Assembly (NCBI RefSeq): GCF_900105135.1 | Contig: NZ_LT629741.1 | Span: 2,418,001 to 2,482,000 of the forward strand | Origin: Gramella sp. MAR_2010_147 | GTDB lineage: Bacteria > Bacteroidota > Bacteroidia > Flavobacteriales > Flavobacteriaceae | Length of the DNA: 64,000 nt | Direction of reading: 5' to 3' | Shown: positions 18,051-26,150 of the stretch, piece by piece | Layout of the letters: every line of letters begins with the position of its first letter | Numbering within the stretch: the first letter of the stretch is position 1 | The notes under the pieces: model-generated | The model's database searches: none | Told to the model about the DNA's origin: nothing | The model's input: the letters and a program-made list of their open reading frames with translations, nothing else | Program-made: the position numbers and the translations under genes

Positions 18051-20279
18051 ATGAAAAGACTTCTAGCCTTTTTATTTCTAAGTTTCACGTTATCTGGCTT
18101 TAGCCAGGAAGCAACCGAACCTAAGATTGGTCTGGTCTTGAGCGGAGGAGGAGCAAAAGGTTTGGCACACATTGGAGTGCTGAAAATCCTGGAAGACGAG
18201 GGGATTAAAATAGATTATATTGGCGGCACCAGTATGGGTGCCATTATTGGGGGCTTGTATGCATCGGGCTATTCTGCCAAAGATTTGGACTCGATCTTTA
18301 GAAAGACAAATTTTGAGATCCTTATTCAGGATAACCTTCCCAGGAGGGCCAAAACATTTTATGAAAAGGAAGATTCTGAAAAATACGCGATCACCTTACC
18401 CTTCGATAACTTTGATATTTCTTTTCCCTCCGGTCTCTTCAAGGGCCAGAATATTTATAATTTGATGTCCCGGCTTACTATCCATGTAAGTGATGTGGAT
18501 GATTTCAGCAAACTGCCAATTCCTTTTTTTTGTGTGGCCGCCAATGTAGAAACCGGAGAGGCTGTGATTCTCGATGAAGGCTCACTGGCGAAAGCAATTT
18601 CTGCAAGTGGAGCGATTCCAACACTACTTAGCCCTGTTAAAATTAATGATCAATTACTTACTGATGGTGGTGTGGCTAACAATTTCCCGGTGGAAGAACT
18701 AAAAAGAAGGGGCGCAGATATTGTGATAGGTGTAGATGTGCAGGATAGTTTGGTACAACGTGAAAAATTGAAAAATGTATTTGAGATCATGTCTCAAATA
18801 AGCAATTTCCGCACGATAAACGATATGAAAGATAAAATCCCGCTAACTGATATTTATATCAAACCTGATATTAGTCCATTTTCGGTAATGTCTTTTGAAG
18901 CTGGAAACGCTATTATAGATTCAGGAAGAGTGGCTGCGTTGGAGAAGTTACCTGAGCTGAGAAAACTTTCTAATGATAAGACTGAAAAATATGTAAGAAA
19001 AGGCATTAAAAAAATTGACACCTTCAATATTAGTGCGCTTACACTGGAAGGGAACAATACGTATCCCAGGGCTTATGTGCAGGGGAAATTAAAACTGGAT
19101 TATGACGAGCCGTATAATTTTGATGATCTTAATATTGGATTGAACAACCTTTCAGCAACCGGGAATTTTGAAAGGATCAATTATCAGTTAATTCCTGACG
19201 ATGATGAAGGGAATTATATTCTGGCTATGCAAATGGAGGAAAGTCAAAATAAGATGCTGCTTAGGCTTGGTTTGCATTATGACGAGCTTTATAGAAGTGG
19301 CGCCCTTGTAAATCTAACACGTAAGAGTCTGCTATTTACCAACGATGTTGCTTCAATAGACTTTATTGTGGGCGACAATCTTAGGTATAATTTTAATTAT
19401 TACCTGGATAAGGGCTATTACTGGAGTGTAGGGGTGAATTCGCGTTACAATACATTTGAAAAAGATATAGATCTTACCAGGATTGGTAATGATGATGGGC
19501 TGGATGGGCTTGAATCTATCAGGGAACTAGGGGTAGATTTTAAAGATTTTACCAATCAGTTTTATGCTGAAACCCTTTTTCAGCAGGTATTTTCAATTGG
19601 AGCCGGAATTGAGCATAAATATCTTAAACTAAGCAGCAGGACTTTTAATGATCAAAGTAATGTTGATAACGAATTAATTTTTGACAATAGTCATTACGGC
19701 AGTGCTTTTGGATATTTAAGGTTCGATTCTTATGATAGTAAGTATTTTCCAACCAAAGGTCTAAGCTTTACCGGAGATTTTCATTTATATCTTTACTCTT
19801 CAGACTTTAATGATAATTTCGCGGAATTTTCTATCGCTAAAGGCGCTATTGGTTATGCAGTAACACCTTTTAATAATTTAACTACCCGAATTTCTACGGA
19901 AACCGGATTTAAAATCGGGAATGATGGCACCGAGGTGCTGGATTTTTTTCTAGGGGGATATGGGAATGACTTTATCAATAACATAAAACCTTTCTATGGA
20001 TATGATTTCTTAAGTATTTCTGGAGATAGCTATATAAAAGCGCTCCTGGAAGTGGACTACCAGATCTTCCGAAAGAATCATGTAATCGCCAGTGCCAATA
20101 TTGCGAATGTAGAGGACAGGCTTTATACATCAGGGAATTGGTTTAGCACGCCAGATTATACAGGTTATGCCCTGGGTTATGGGATTGATACTTTTATGGG
20201 GCCATTGGAGGTGAAATATTCATATTCTCCGGAAATTAGAGAGAGTTTCTGGTTTTTTAGTCTCGGTTTCTGGTTTTAG
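18051..20279 (+). CDS. Patatin-like phospholipase fused to POTRA and Omp85-type barrel
   Basis: A 742-residue exported protein. Signal peptide 1-19. The patatin domain (25-225) has the oxyanion loop SGGGAKG, nucleophile Ser61 in GTSMG and the dyad Asp205 in TDGGVANNFP, so it should be an active lipase. A POTRA-like segment at about 325-395 (ISALTLEGNNTYPRAYVQGK) follows. The C-terminal third is a surface-antigen barrel ending SFWFFSLGFWF. This is the layout of type Vd patatin autotransporters such as PlpD. The passenger may face outside or be periplasmic. It starts directly on the uvrC stop and ends 171 bp before hmgA. Substrate unknown. Confidence 0.88.
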   Translation: MKRLLAFLFLSFTLSGFSQEATEPKIGLVLSGGGAKGLAHIGVLKILEDEGIKIDYIGGTSMGAIIGGLYASGYSAKDLDSIFRKTNFEILIQDNLPRRAKTFYEKEDSEKYAITLPFDNFDISFPSGLFKGQNIYNLMSRLTIHVSDVDDFSKLPIPFFCVAANVETGEAVILDEGSLAKAISASGAIPTLLSPVKINDQLLTDGGVANNFPVEELKRRGADIVIGVDVQDSLVQREKLKNVFEIMSQISNFRTINDMKDKIPLTDIYIKPDISPFSVMSFEAGNAIIDSGRVAALEKLPELRKLSNDKTEKYVRKGIKKIDTFNISALTLEGNNTYPRAYVQGKLKLDYDEPYNFDDLNIGLNNLSATGNFERINYQLIPDDDEGNYILAMQMEESQNKMLLRLGLHYDELYRSGALVNLTRKSLLFTNDVASIDFIVGDNLRYNFNYYLDKGYYWSVGVNSRYNTFEKDIDLTRIGNDDGLDGLESIRELGVDFKDFTNQFYAETLFQQVFSIGAGIEHKYLKLSSRTFNDQSNVDNELIFDNSHYGSAFGYLRFDSYDSKYFPTKGLSFTGDFHLYLYSSDFNDNFAEFSIAKGAIGYAVTPFNNLTTRISTETGFKIGNDGTEVLDFFLGGYGNDFINNIKPFYGYDFLSISGDSYIKALLEVDYQIFRKNHVIASANIANVEDRLYTSGNWFSTPDYTGYALGYGIDTFMGPLEVKYSYSPEIRESFWFFSLGFWF

Positions 20280-20341
20280 GGTATTTTTCTTAACCATAAT
20301 ATTTTATCTTTTCAACACTAGTTTTTAGACTAGTTTTAAGA

Positions 20342-20369
20342 TTGTTTCGGTTAATTTTCATGATATTTG
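20342..20369 (+). promoter_or_regulatory. Promoter of the hmgA-hpd unit
   Basis: TTG (20342-20344), a 17-bp spacer and gatatttg (20362-20369), one mismatch from TAnnTTTG. The leader to hmgA would be about 75 nt. Confidence 0.5.
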
Positions 20370-20450
20370 TATAAATCGAAAAATAAAGTCGATTTTATCT
20401 CAATCTTTTAAAGATTCGTGAATTTTAGGTCGATTTAAAAACAACTTATT

Positions 20451-21623
20451 ATGCCTTTTTATCATAAACTTGGTAAAATTCCACATAAGCGCCATACGAT
20501 TTTTAGAAAACCTGATGGCAGCCTCTATTATGAGCAATTATTTGGGACTATTGGTTTTGACGGAATGTCTTCCAATCTTTATCATGAACACCGCCCAACT
20601 CAGGTAAAAGAGATCAAGGGTAGTTATGATGTAACTCCAAAAATTGCAGTAGATAATAATTTAAAATCTTATAGATTTAAAGGTTTTCAAATCACACCGC
20701 ATCCAGATTATTTGCAAAGCCGTAAGCCGGTGTTGACAAATTCAGATTGTGATATCATCTTAGCGTCTCCTCAGGGTTCTACAGATGATTATTTCTATAA
20801 AAATTCAGATGCAGATGAATTGATCTTCATCCACAAAGGAGAAGGAAAGTTGAGAACGCATTTAGGTAATATCGATTTTAAATATGGCGATTACCTTTTG
20901 ATTCCCAGGGGAACTATTTATAAAATGGATTTCGATGATGAAGACAATCGTCTTTTTATAGTAGAATCCAGAAGACCTATCTATACTCCAAAAAGATATC
21001 GAAACTGGTTTGGTCAGTTGCTGGAGCATTCACCTTTTTGTGAGAGAGACCTTAGGCAGCCACACGAGTTGGAAACAAATGATGAAAAAGGAGATTTCCT
21101 AATTAAGATCAAAAAGCAGGGTAAGATTTTCGATATGGTCTATGCTACGCATCCATTTGATGTAGTGGGGTATGACGGGTATAATTATCCTTATGCATTT
21201 TCCATTCATGATTTTGAGCCTATAACGGGTAGAATACATCAGCCACCACCGGTGCACCAGACTTTTGAGACAGATGCTTTTGTGGTCTGTAGTTTTTGCC
21301 CCAGAAAATATGATTATCATCCGGAAAGTATCCCGGCACCTTATAGTCATAGTAATATTGATAGCGATGAGGTGTTATATTATGTAGATGGCGACTTTAT
21401 GAGCAGAAATGATATTGAAGCAGGCCATATTTCATTGCATCCTGCGGGTATTCCTCATGGTCCGCATCCCGGAGCTGTAGAGCGAAGTATTGGCCAGGTG
21501 GAAACTGAAGAACTTGCGGTGATGGTAGATACATTTAAGCCATTAAAGCTTACCGAAGATGCGATGGAAATTGCCGATGAAACCTACCATAAGTCATGGT
21601 TGGAAGATGGACACGATCATTAA
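20451..21623 (+). CDS. hmgA: Homogentisate 1,2-dioxygenase
   Basis: Opens the ring of homogentisate to maleylacetoacetate in tyrosine breakdown; non-haem Fe(II) cupin enzyme. The 390-residue protein starts MPFYHKLGKIPHKRHTIFRK as in bacterial homologues. The C-terminal cupin carries the iron ligands in YSHSNIDSDEVLYYVDGDF (His and Glu) and ISLHPAGIPHGPHPG (His). The first cupin (ADELIFIHKGEGKLRTHLG) is structural. It is followed by a 101-bp gap and then hpd, which makes its substrate. Maleylacetoacetate isomerase and fumarylacetoacetase are not in this window. Confidence 0.95.
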   Translation: MPFYHKLGKIPHKRHTIFRKPDGSLYYEQLFGTIGFDGMSSNLYHEHRPTQVKEIKGSYDVTPKIAVDNNLKSYRFKGFQITPHPDYLQSRKPVLTNSDCDIILASPQGSTDDYFYKNSDADELIFIHKGEGKLRTHLGNIDFKYGDYLLIPRGTIYKMDFDDEDNRLFIVESRRPIYTPKRYRNWFGQLLEHSPFCERDLRQPHELETNDEKGDFLIKIKKQGKIFDMVYATHPFDVVGYDGYNYPYAFSIHDFEPITGRIHQPPPVHQTFETDAFVVCSFCPRKYDYHPESIPAPYSHSNIDSDEVLYYVDGDFMSRNDIEAGHISLHPAGIPHGPHPGAVERSIGQVETEELAVMVDTFKPLKLTEDAMEIADETYHKSWLEDGHDH

Positions 21624-21724
21624 CATGAAAGAAGATTTATCAGCACAGGATAGAGCGATGTGGTAATATTTTGAAATTAACCTTCAATTTTTTACAATAA
21701 CAATCATCCTAAAAACAAAATAAC

Positions 21725-22867
21725 ATGTCAACAGATAATACATCATTACATTTAGAAAAAGTGGTTCAGCACGCCGAAGACTTTCTTCCAATCCTGGGAA
21801 CCGATTTCGTAGAACTTTACGTGGGAAATGCGAAACAGGCTGCATATTACTATCAGCATGCCTGGGGATTTCAGCCAGTTGCTTATGCAGGTTTGGAAAC
21901 CGGGAAAAAAGATACAGTTTCTTATGTAATGCAACAGGGAAAGATAAGGATCGTTCTAACCTCACCACTGGAACAGGGGGGAGACGTTAATGAGCACATA
22001 AATAAACATGGTGACGGGGTTAAATTCGTTGCTTTATGGGTAGATGATGCCAGGAAAAGTTATGAAGAAACCACTAAAAGAGGTGCTAAATCTTACGTAG
22101 AGCCTTATGAAGTGGAAGATGATAATGGAAAAGCTGTGATCTCTGGAATTCATACCTATGGGGAAACCATTCACCTTTTTATCGAAAGAGGAGCTTATGA
22201 AGGTCCGTTTTTACCAGGTTACAGAGCGTATGCTACGAAAGCGAAATCTCCTGATACCGGCCTGAAATTTATTGATCATATGGTGGGGAATGTTGGTTGG
22301 AATGAAATGAACAAATGGGTGGAATTCTACGGTAAGGTTATGGGATTCGCGCAATTGGTTTCTTTTGACGATAAAGATATCTCTACAGATTATACCGCTC
22401 TTATGAGTAAGGTAATGAGTAATGGGAATGGCCGGATTAAATTTCCAATCAACGAACCGGCTGAAGGGAAGAAGAAATCCCAGATAGAAGAGTATATAGA
22501 TTTCTATAATGGAGCCGGAGTACAGCATATTGCTTTAGCTACAGATAATATCATCGAAACTGTAACTCAACTTAGAGATAGAGGAGTTGAATTTTTATAT
22601 GTACCTGAAACATATTATGATGATCTTCTGGATCGCGTTGGTGAAATAGATGAAGATTTGGAGCCACTTAAAGAACTGGGTGTTTTGGTAGATAGAGATG
22701 ATGAAGGTTATCTTCTTCAGATCTTTACCAAACCAGTTTTAGACAGGCCCACGATGTTCTTCGAGATTATTCAGCGAAAAGGAGCCCAATCTTTTGGAAA
22801 AGGGAACTTTAAAGCTCTTTTTGAGGCAATTGAGAGGGAACAGGATTTGAGAGGTACATTAAATTAG
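21725..22867 (+). CDS. hpd: 4-hydroxyphenylpyruvate dioxygenase
   Basis: Converts 4-hydroxyphenylpyruvate to homogentisate using Fe(II) and oxygen. The 380-residue protein has two vicinal-oxygen-chelate domains. The first (20-165) includes FVELYVGNAKQAAYYYQHAWGF. The second carries the iron triad: His in LKFIDHMVGNVG (near 184), His in GVQHIALATDNI (near 268) and Glu in MFFEIIQRKG (near 346). Full length and intact. It lies downstream of hmgA in the same orientation, so the two probably share a transcript and a route from tyrosine. The 295-bp region that follows holds a candidate small RNA. Confidence 0.96.
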   Translation: MSTDNTSLHLEKVVQHAEDFLPILGTDFVELYVGNAKQAAYYYQHAWGFQPVAYAGLETGKKDTVSYVMQQGKIRIVLTSPLEQGGDVNEHINKHGDGVKFVALWVDDARKSYEETTKRGAKSYVEPYEVEDDNGKAVISGIHTYGETIHLFIERGAYEGPFLPGYRAYATKAKSPDTGLKFIDHMVGNVGWNEMNKWVEFYGKVMGFAQLVSFDDKDISTDYTALMSKVMSNGNGRIKFPINEPAEGKKKSQIEEYIDFYNGAGVQHIALATDNIIETVTQLRDRGVEFLYVPETYYDDLLDRVGEIDEDLEPLKELGVLVDRDDEGYLLQIFTKPVLDRPTMFFEIIQRKGAQSFGKGNFKALFEAIEREQDLRGTLN

Positions 22868-22944
22868 AACTAAAAAACTGCGAAAACTTAAGTGTTAAAA
22901 ACTAATTTTTGATAATCACATAATTTATAAGTTAAAGTTTTTTT

Positions 22945-22952
22945 TAGGTTTG
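22945..22952 (+). promoter_or_regulatory. -7 promoter box inside the hpd-DUF3108 gap
   Basis: taggtttg is a perfect TAnnTTTG box with no start codon nearby. Together with the hairpin at 23063-23090 it would bound a transcript of roughly 130-140 nt. Confidence 0.35.
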
Positions 22953-22957
22953 CGGGG

Positions 22958-23090
22958 AAGGTAGAAATAGAAGACTTTTGCACCGCATTTCTGGAGTGGT
23001 TACCAGAAATTATTTAAATTTTTTTCATAATTTAAGTTTTAGTTGGTTAATAAGATAAAATTCCCCGTCATTAATTTGATGGGGTTTTTT
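22958..23090 (+). ncRNA. Candidate small RNA between hpd and the DUF3108 gene
   Basis: No open frame of note lies here. A -7 box precedes the stretch and an intrinsic terminator closes it. Inside it, tttgcaccgc (22977-22986) looks like the sequence found at flavobacterial tRNA/rRNA promoters, and agttggttaa (23041-23050) resembles a tRNA D-arm. No cloverleaf can be folded, so a decayed tRNA gene or an unrelated sRNA are both possible. Boundaries are approximate. Confidence 0.3.
23063..23090 (+). terminator. Intrinsic terminator upstream of the DUF3108 gene
   Basis: The stem ccccgtca/tgatgggg has one G-T pair and a 6-nt loop, followed by six T. It closes either the hpd transcript or the candidate small RNA. 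Confidence 0.82.
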
Positions 23091-23162
23091 GTTTTAATAC
23101 TTTTGGAATAGTAATTGTAATCAGCGTATTAAGCTTATATACTGAACCCAAGGAAACCTATT

Positions 23163-23942
23163 ATGATGAAAAGACTTTTTGCAATTACTATACTCTTTTG
23201 TCTAACCATAACCACTCCATCATTTTCTCAGGAGGCGTTCGGTTCTGGTGAATGGTTTAAATTTCGAATTCATTACGGTATGTTCAATGCCAGCTACGCT
23301 ACCTTAGAGGTTGATGAAGCTACGATTAATAATACCCCAGTTTATCATATTAAAGGTCGTGGGAAATCCACCGGGCTTTTAGGTCTTTTTTTTAAAGTAG
23401 ACGATGATTATCAAACCTATATAGATAAAAGGACGGGGAAACCTTACAAATTTATCAGGAATATCAATGAGGGTGGATATACTAAAAACCTTGAGATAGA
23501 TTTTGATCATAGCAATAACAAGGCTCATGTTTTAAATAAAAAGAACCGGGAGAAAAAATCCTATTCTGTGCCCAATAATGTGCACGATATGTTATCATCA
23601 TTTTATTATATTCGCAACCAAATTAACGGTAAGGAGCTCAAACCGGGTGATGAAATGAAGGTAAATATGTTCATCGATGATGAAAACCTTGATTTTAAAC
23701 TGGTGTTCCTGGGGAGAGAAGTTATCAAAACAAAATTTGGAAAAGTAGCGACCTTAAAGTTCAGACCTTATGTGCTGGCTGGAAGGGTTTTTAAGGAAAA
23801 AGAGAGCCTTACTTTCTGGATAAGTGACGATAAGAATAAAATTCCTGTAAAAATTGAAGCCGATCTTGCCGTGGGGTCTTTGGATGCAGACCTTGAGGCA
23901 TATAAAGGTTTAAAGCATCAATTTAGTATTATATTGAATTAA
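23163..23942 (+). CDS. Exported DUF3108-domain protein
   Basis: A 259-residue periplasmic protein. Signal peptide 1-22 (TITTPSFSQ). The rest matches the DUF3108 pattern: GEWFKFRIHYGMFNASYATLEV near the start, HIKGRGKSTGLLGLFFKVDD, and a closing part with FWISDDKNKIPVKIEADLAVGS. This fold is beta-rich and lipid-binding-like in related families, but its function is not established. ATG 23163 and the next codon (also ATG) are both possible starts. It is followed after 4 bp by the dioxygenase gene. Confidence 0.85.
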   Translation: MMKRLFAITILFCLTITTPSFSQEAFGSGEWFKFRIHYGMFNASYATLEVDEATINNTPVYHIKGRGKSTGLLGLFFKVDDDYQTYIDKRTGKPYKFIRNINEGGYTKNLEIDFDHSNNKAHVLNKKNREKKSYSVPNNVHDMLSSFYYIRNQINGKELKPGDEMKVNMFIDDENLDFKLVFLGREVIKTKFGKVATLKFRPYVLAGRVFKEKESLTFWISDDKNKIPVKIEADLAVGSLDADLEAYKGLKHQFSIILN

Positions 23943-23946
23943 ATAT

Positions 23947-24906
23947 ATGGAAATTAAGCCCGAAATCGCGGAACGAATTATCAAACTGGAAGAAAAGTTT
24001 AAGAATTCGGGACAGGATATGGGGTCCTATTTAGATGGTCTTCTTTACGACCGCTACTTATCTTATTGGGATTATATTGAAGTAGATACATTATTAAGTC
24101 TTCAAAAAACAAATACGCATTTCCCTGATGAAACGATCTTTATCACCTATCATCAAATAACAGAATTGTATTTTAAGCTCATTATCCATGAGCAAAAACA
24201 GATCATAGATAGTACAACGCTTACCGCGTCTTTCTTCGTGGAAAAGCTTAACAGAATAAATCGTTATTTTAGAATACTTATAGATTCTTTTGATGTAATG
24301 ATCAAAGGAATGGAAAGAGAACAATTTCTAAAATTTAGAATGGCTCTATTGCCTGCCAGCGGATTTCAGTCTGCACAATTCAGGATGATAGAGTTGTATT
24401 CTACTCCATTAGAACATTTGGTTTCTCCTGAAATTCGAGAGGATTTTTCAGCAGAAAATAGTCCGGAAGAACTCTACGAGAATATCTACTGGAAAAAAGG
24501 TGGTATAGACCTGGAAACGGGAGAGAAAACGCTCACCTTAAGACAATTCGAAAAAAGATATACCCCCCGGTTTTTACGTATTGCAAATGGGGTATATGAA
24601 AAAACCTTATATCACCGTTATCTCCAGATGCATGAAGATGATAGAAATAACGACGCTCTTATTGAGGCGATGCGAAATCTGGATGTTAATGTGAACATTA
24701 ATTGGTTGCTAATGCATATGGGTGCTGCATATCGCTACCTTAGTAAAGACAAAACAACCGTAAAAGCTACGGGTGGAACCAATTGGAAAAAATTTCTGCC
24801 GCCAAGCTTTCAAAGAATCTCATTTTTCCCAAATCTGTGGACAAAAGAAGAGCAGGAAAACTGGGGTAAACAATGGGTGAACCATACTTTTAATACTGAA
24901 AAATAA
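23947..24906 (+). CDS. Tryptophan 2,3-dioxygenase-family haem enzyme
   Basis: A 319-residue member of the TDO family, which oxidises tryptophan to N-formylkynurenine. The N-terminal hallmark is TIFITYHQITELYFKLIIHEQ (the distal-pocket histidine segment). The haem-ligand region near residue 258 reads LLMHMGAAYRYLS, followed by ATGGTNWKKFLPPSFQRI where classical TDO has GTGGSSG. The end therefore diverges from the best-studied enzymes, and a different indole or aromatic substrate is possible. No kynureninase or formamidase is adjacent. It follows the DUF3108 gene after 4 bp. Confidence 0.85.
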   Translation: MEIKPEIAERIIKLEEKFKNSGQDMGSYLDGLLYDRYLSYWDYIEVDTLLSLQKTNTHFPDETIFITYHQITELYFKLIIHEQKQIIDSTTLTASFFVEKLNRINRYFRILIDSFDVMIKGMEREQFLKFRMALLPASGFQSAQFRMIELYSTPLEHLVSPEIREDFSAENSPEELYENIYWKKGGIDLETGEKTLTLRQFEKRYTPRFLRIANGVYEKTLYHRYLQMHEDDRNNDALIEAMRNLDVNVNINWLLMHMGAAYRYLSKDKTTVKATGGTNWKKFLPPSFQRISFFPNLWTKEEQENWGKQWVNHTFNTEK

Positions 24907-24917
24907 AAGGACAAAAA

Positions 24918-26150
24918 TTGAAAAAATTAAGCTTACTGTTAGTGATGATGCTGGCACTGGTTGCCTGCAACGATGACCAGAAAGACCAGGCTGTGAAAGA
25001 AGTGAAAAAGGAAAAGTTGCCTCCTGTTGAAAAGGAGTATGGCTTTGTGCTTAATGACTTTGAGGTGGTAAAAGATACTATTGAGTCTGGAGATAGTTTT
25101 GGTTTTATCATGGATAAGAACGGGGTTGGACACGGGAAGGTCTTTGAGATTTCCAATAAGGTAAAAGATACTTTCAATCCTGCGCGAATTACAGCTGGCA
25201 AGCGATATATGATCCTTAAAGCGAAAGATTCAGCAAAAACGCCGCAGTATTTTATTTACGAAAATGATAAGATCAATTATACGGTAGTTGCGCTGGGAGA
25301 TAGTATCTATGCTGAAAAGAAAAAAAGACCGGTTACCATTAAAAGAAGAGAAGTTTCAGGGGTGATCACCTCTTCACTGTCTGAAGCTATGCAGGCTCAG
25401 GGTCTAAGCAATTTACTTGTTTATGAACTGTCTAATATCTACCAGTGGAGCATAGACTTTTTTAAACTTCAGAAGGGAGATCAGTTTAAAATGGTTTACC
25501 AGGAGAAATATATCGATGATACTATTTTTGCTGGAATAGAGAAGGTAGATGCCGCAGTTTTCAAACATTCTGAAGAACCATATTATGCATTTAGATATTT
25601 AACCGATACTATTTCTGGTCAGCCAAGTTTTTATGATTCAGAAGCTAAAGCATTACAAAGTTTCTTTTTAAAAGCACCACTCAACTATTCAAGAATATCT
25701 TCAAGATATACTAAAAGAAGATTTCATCCAGTTCAGAAAAGATGGAAGGCTCACCTTGGAACAGATTATGCTGCTCCCTACGGTACTCCAATTGTAAGTA
25801 CTGCCAATGGAACGGTGATCGCTTCCAGTTATACCTCGGGCAATGGAAATTATGTGAAAGTGAGACATAATACTAAATATACCACCCAGTACCTTCACAT
25901 GACAAAGAGAAACGTGAGGAATGGTCAAACGGTGAGACAGGGTGATGTGATTGGTTACGTGGGAAGCACAGGTCTTGCTACAGGACCTCATGTGTGCTAT
26001 CGTTTCTGGGTAAATGGAAGACAGGTAGATCCTTATCGTCAAAATCTCCCATCTGCCAAACATATAGAAGAAGCGCTTAAAGATGAGTATTTCGCATATA
26101 TAAAACCATTACAGGAAGAACTGGAACAAATTCCCTACAAAAACATTTAA
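24918..26150 (+). CDS. M23-family peptidase lipoprotein, TTG start
   Basis: A 410-residue lipoprotein, probably a cell-wall endopeptidase or an activator of one. I chose TTG 24918 because it gives MKKLSLLLVMMLALVAC with lipobox Cys17, preceded by AAAAGGA; the next ATG would cut off the charged signal-peptide start. The M23 domain (about 265-370) has HLGTDYAAPYGTPI (His and Asp zinc ligands) and YLHMTKRNVRNGQTVRQGD. The last motif reads GPHVCYRFW instead of GPHLHF, so the third zinc ligand His is a Cys. The N-terminal half is a long region with no domain I know. pgi starts on the base after its stop. Confidence 0.9.
   Translation: MKKLSLLLVMMLALVACNDDQKDQAVKEVKKEKLPPVEKEYGFVLNDFEVVKDTIESGDSFGFIMDKNGVGHGKVFEISNKVKDTFNPARITAGKRYMILKAKDSAKTPQYFIYENDKINYTVVALGDSIYAEKKKRPVTIKRREVSGVITSSLSEAMQAQGLSNLLVYELSNIYQWSIDFFKLQKGDQFKMVYQEKYIDDTIFAGIEKVDAAVFKHSEEPYYAFRYLTDTISGQPSFYDSEAKALQSFFLKAPLNYSRISSRYTKRRFHPVQKRWKAHLGTDYAAPYGTPIVSTANGTVIASSYTSGNGNYVKVRHNTKYTTQYLHMTKRNVRNGQTVRQGDVIGYVGSTGLATGPHVCYRFWVNGRQVDPYRQNLPSAKHIEEALKDEYFAYIKPLQEELEQIPYKNI

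Noticed and set aside
22977..23060. A tRNA gene suggested by tttgcaccgc and agttggttaa
   Set aside because: No acceptor, anticodon or T-arm pairing can be drawn. Kept only as a candidate small RNA.
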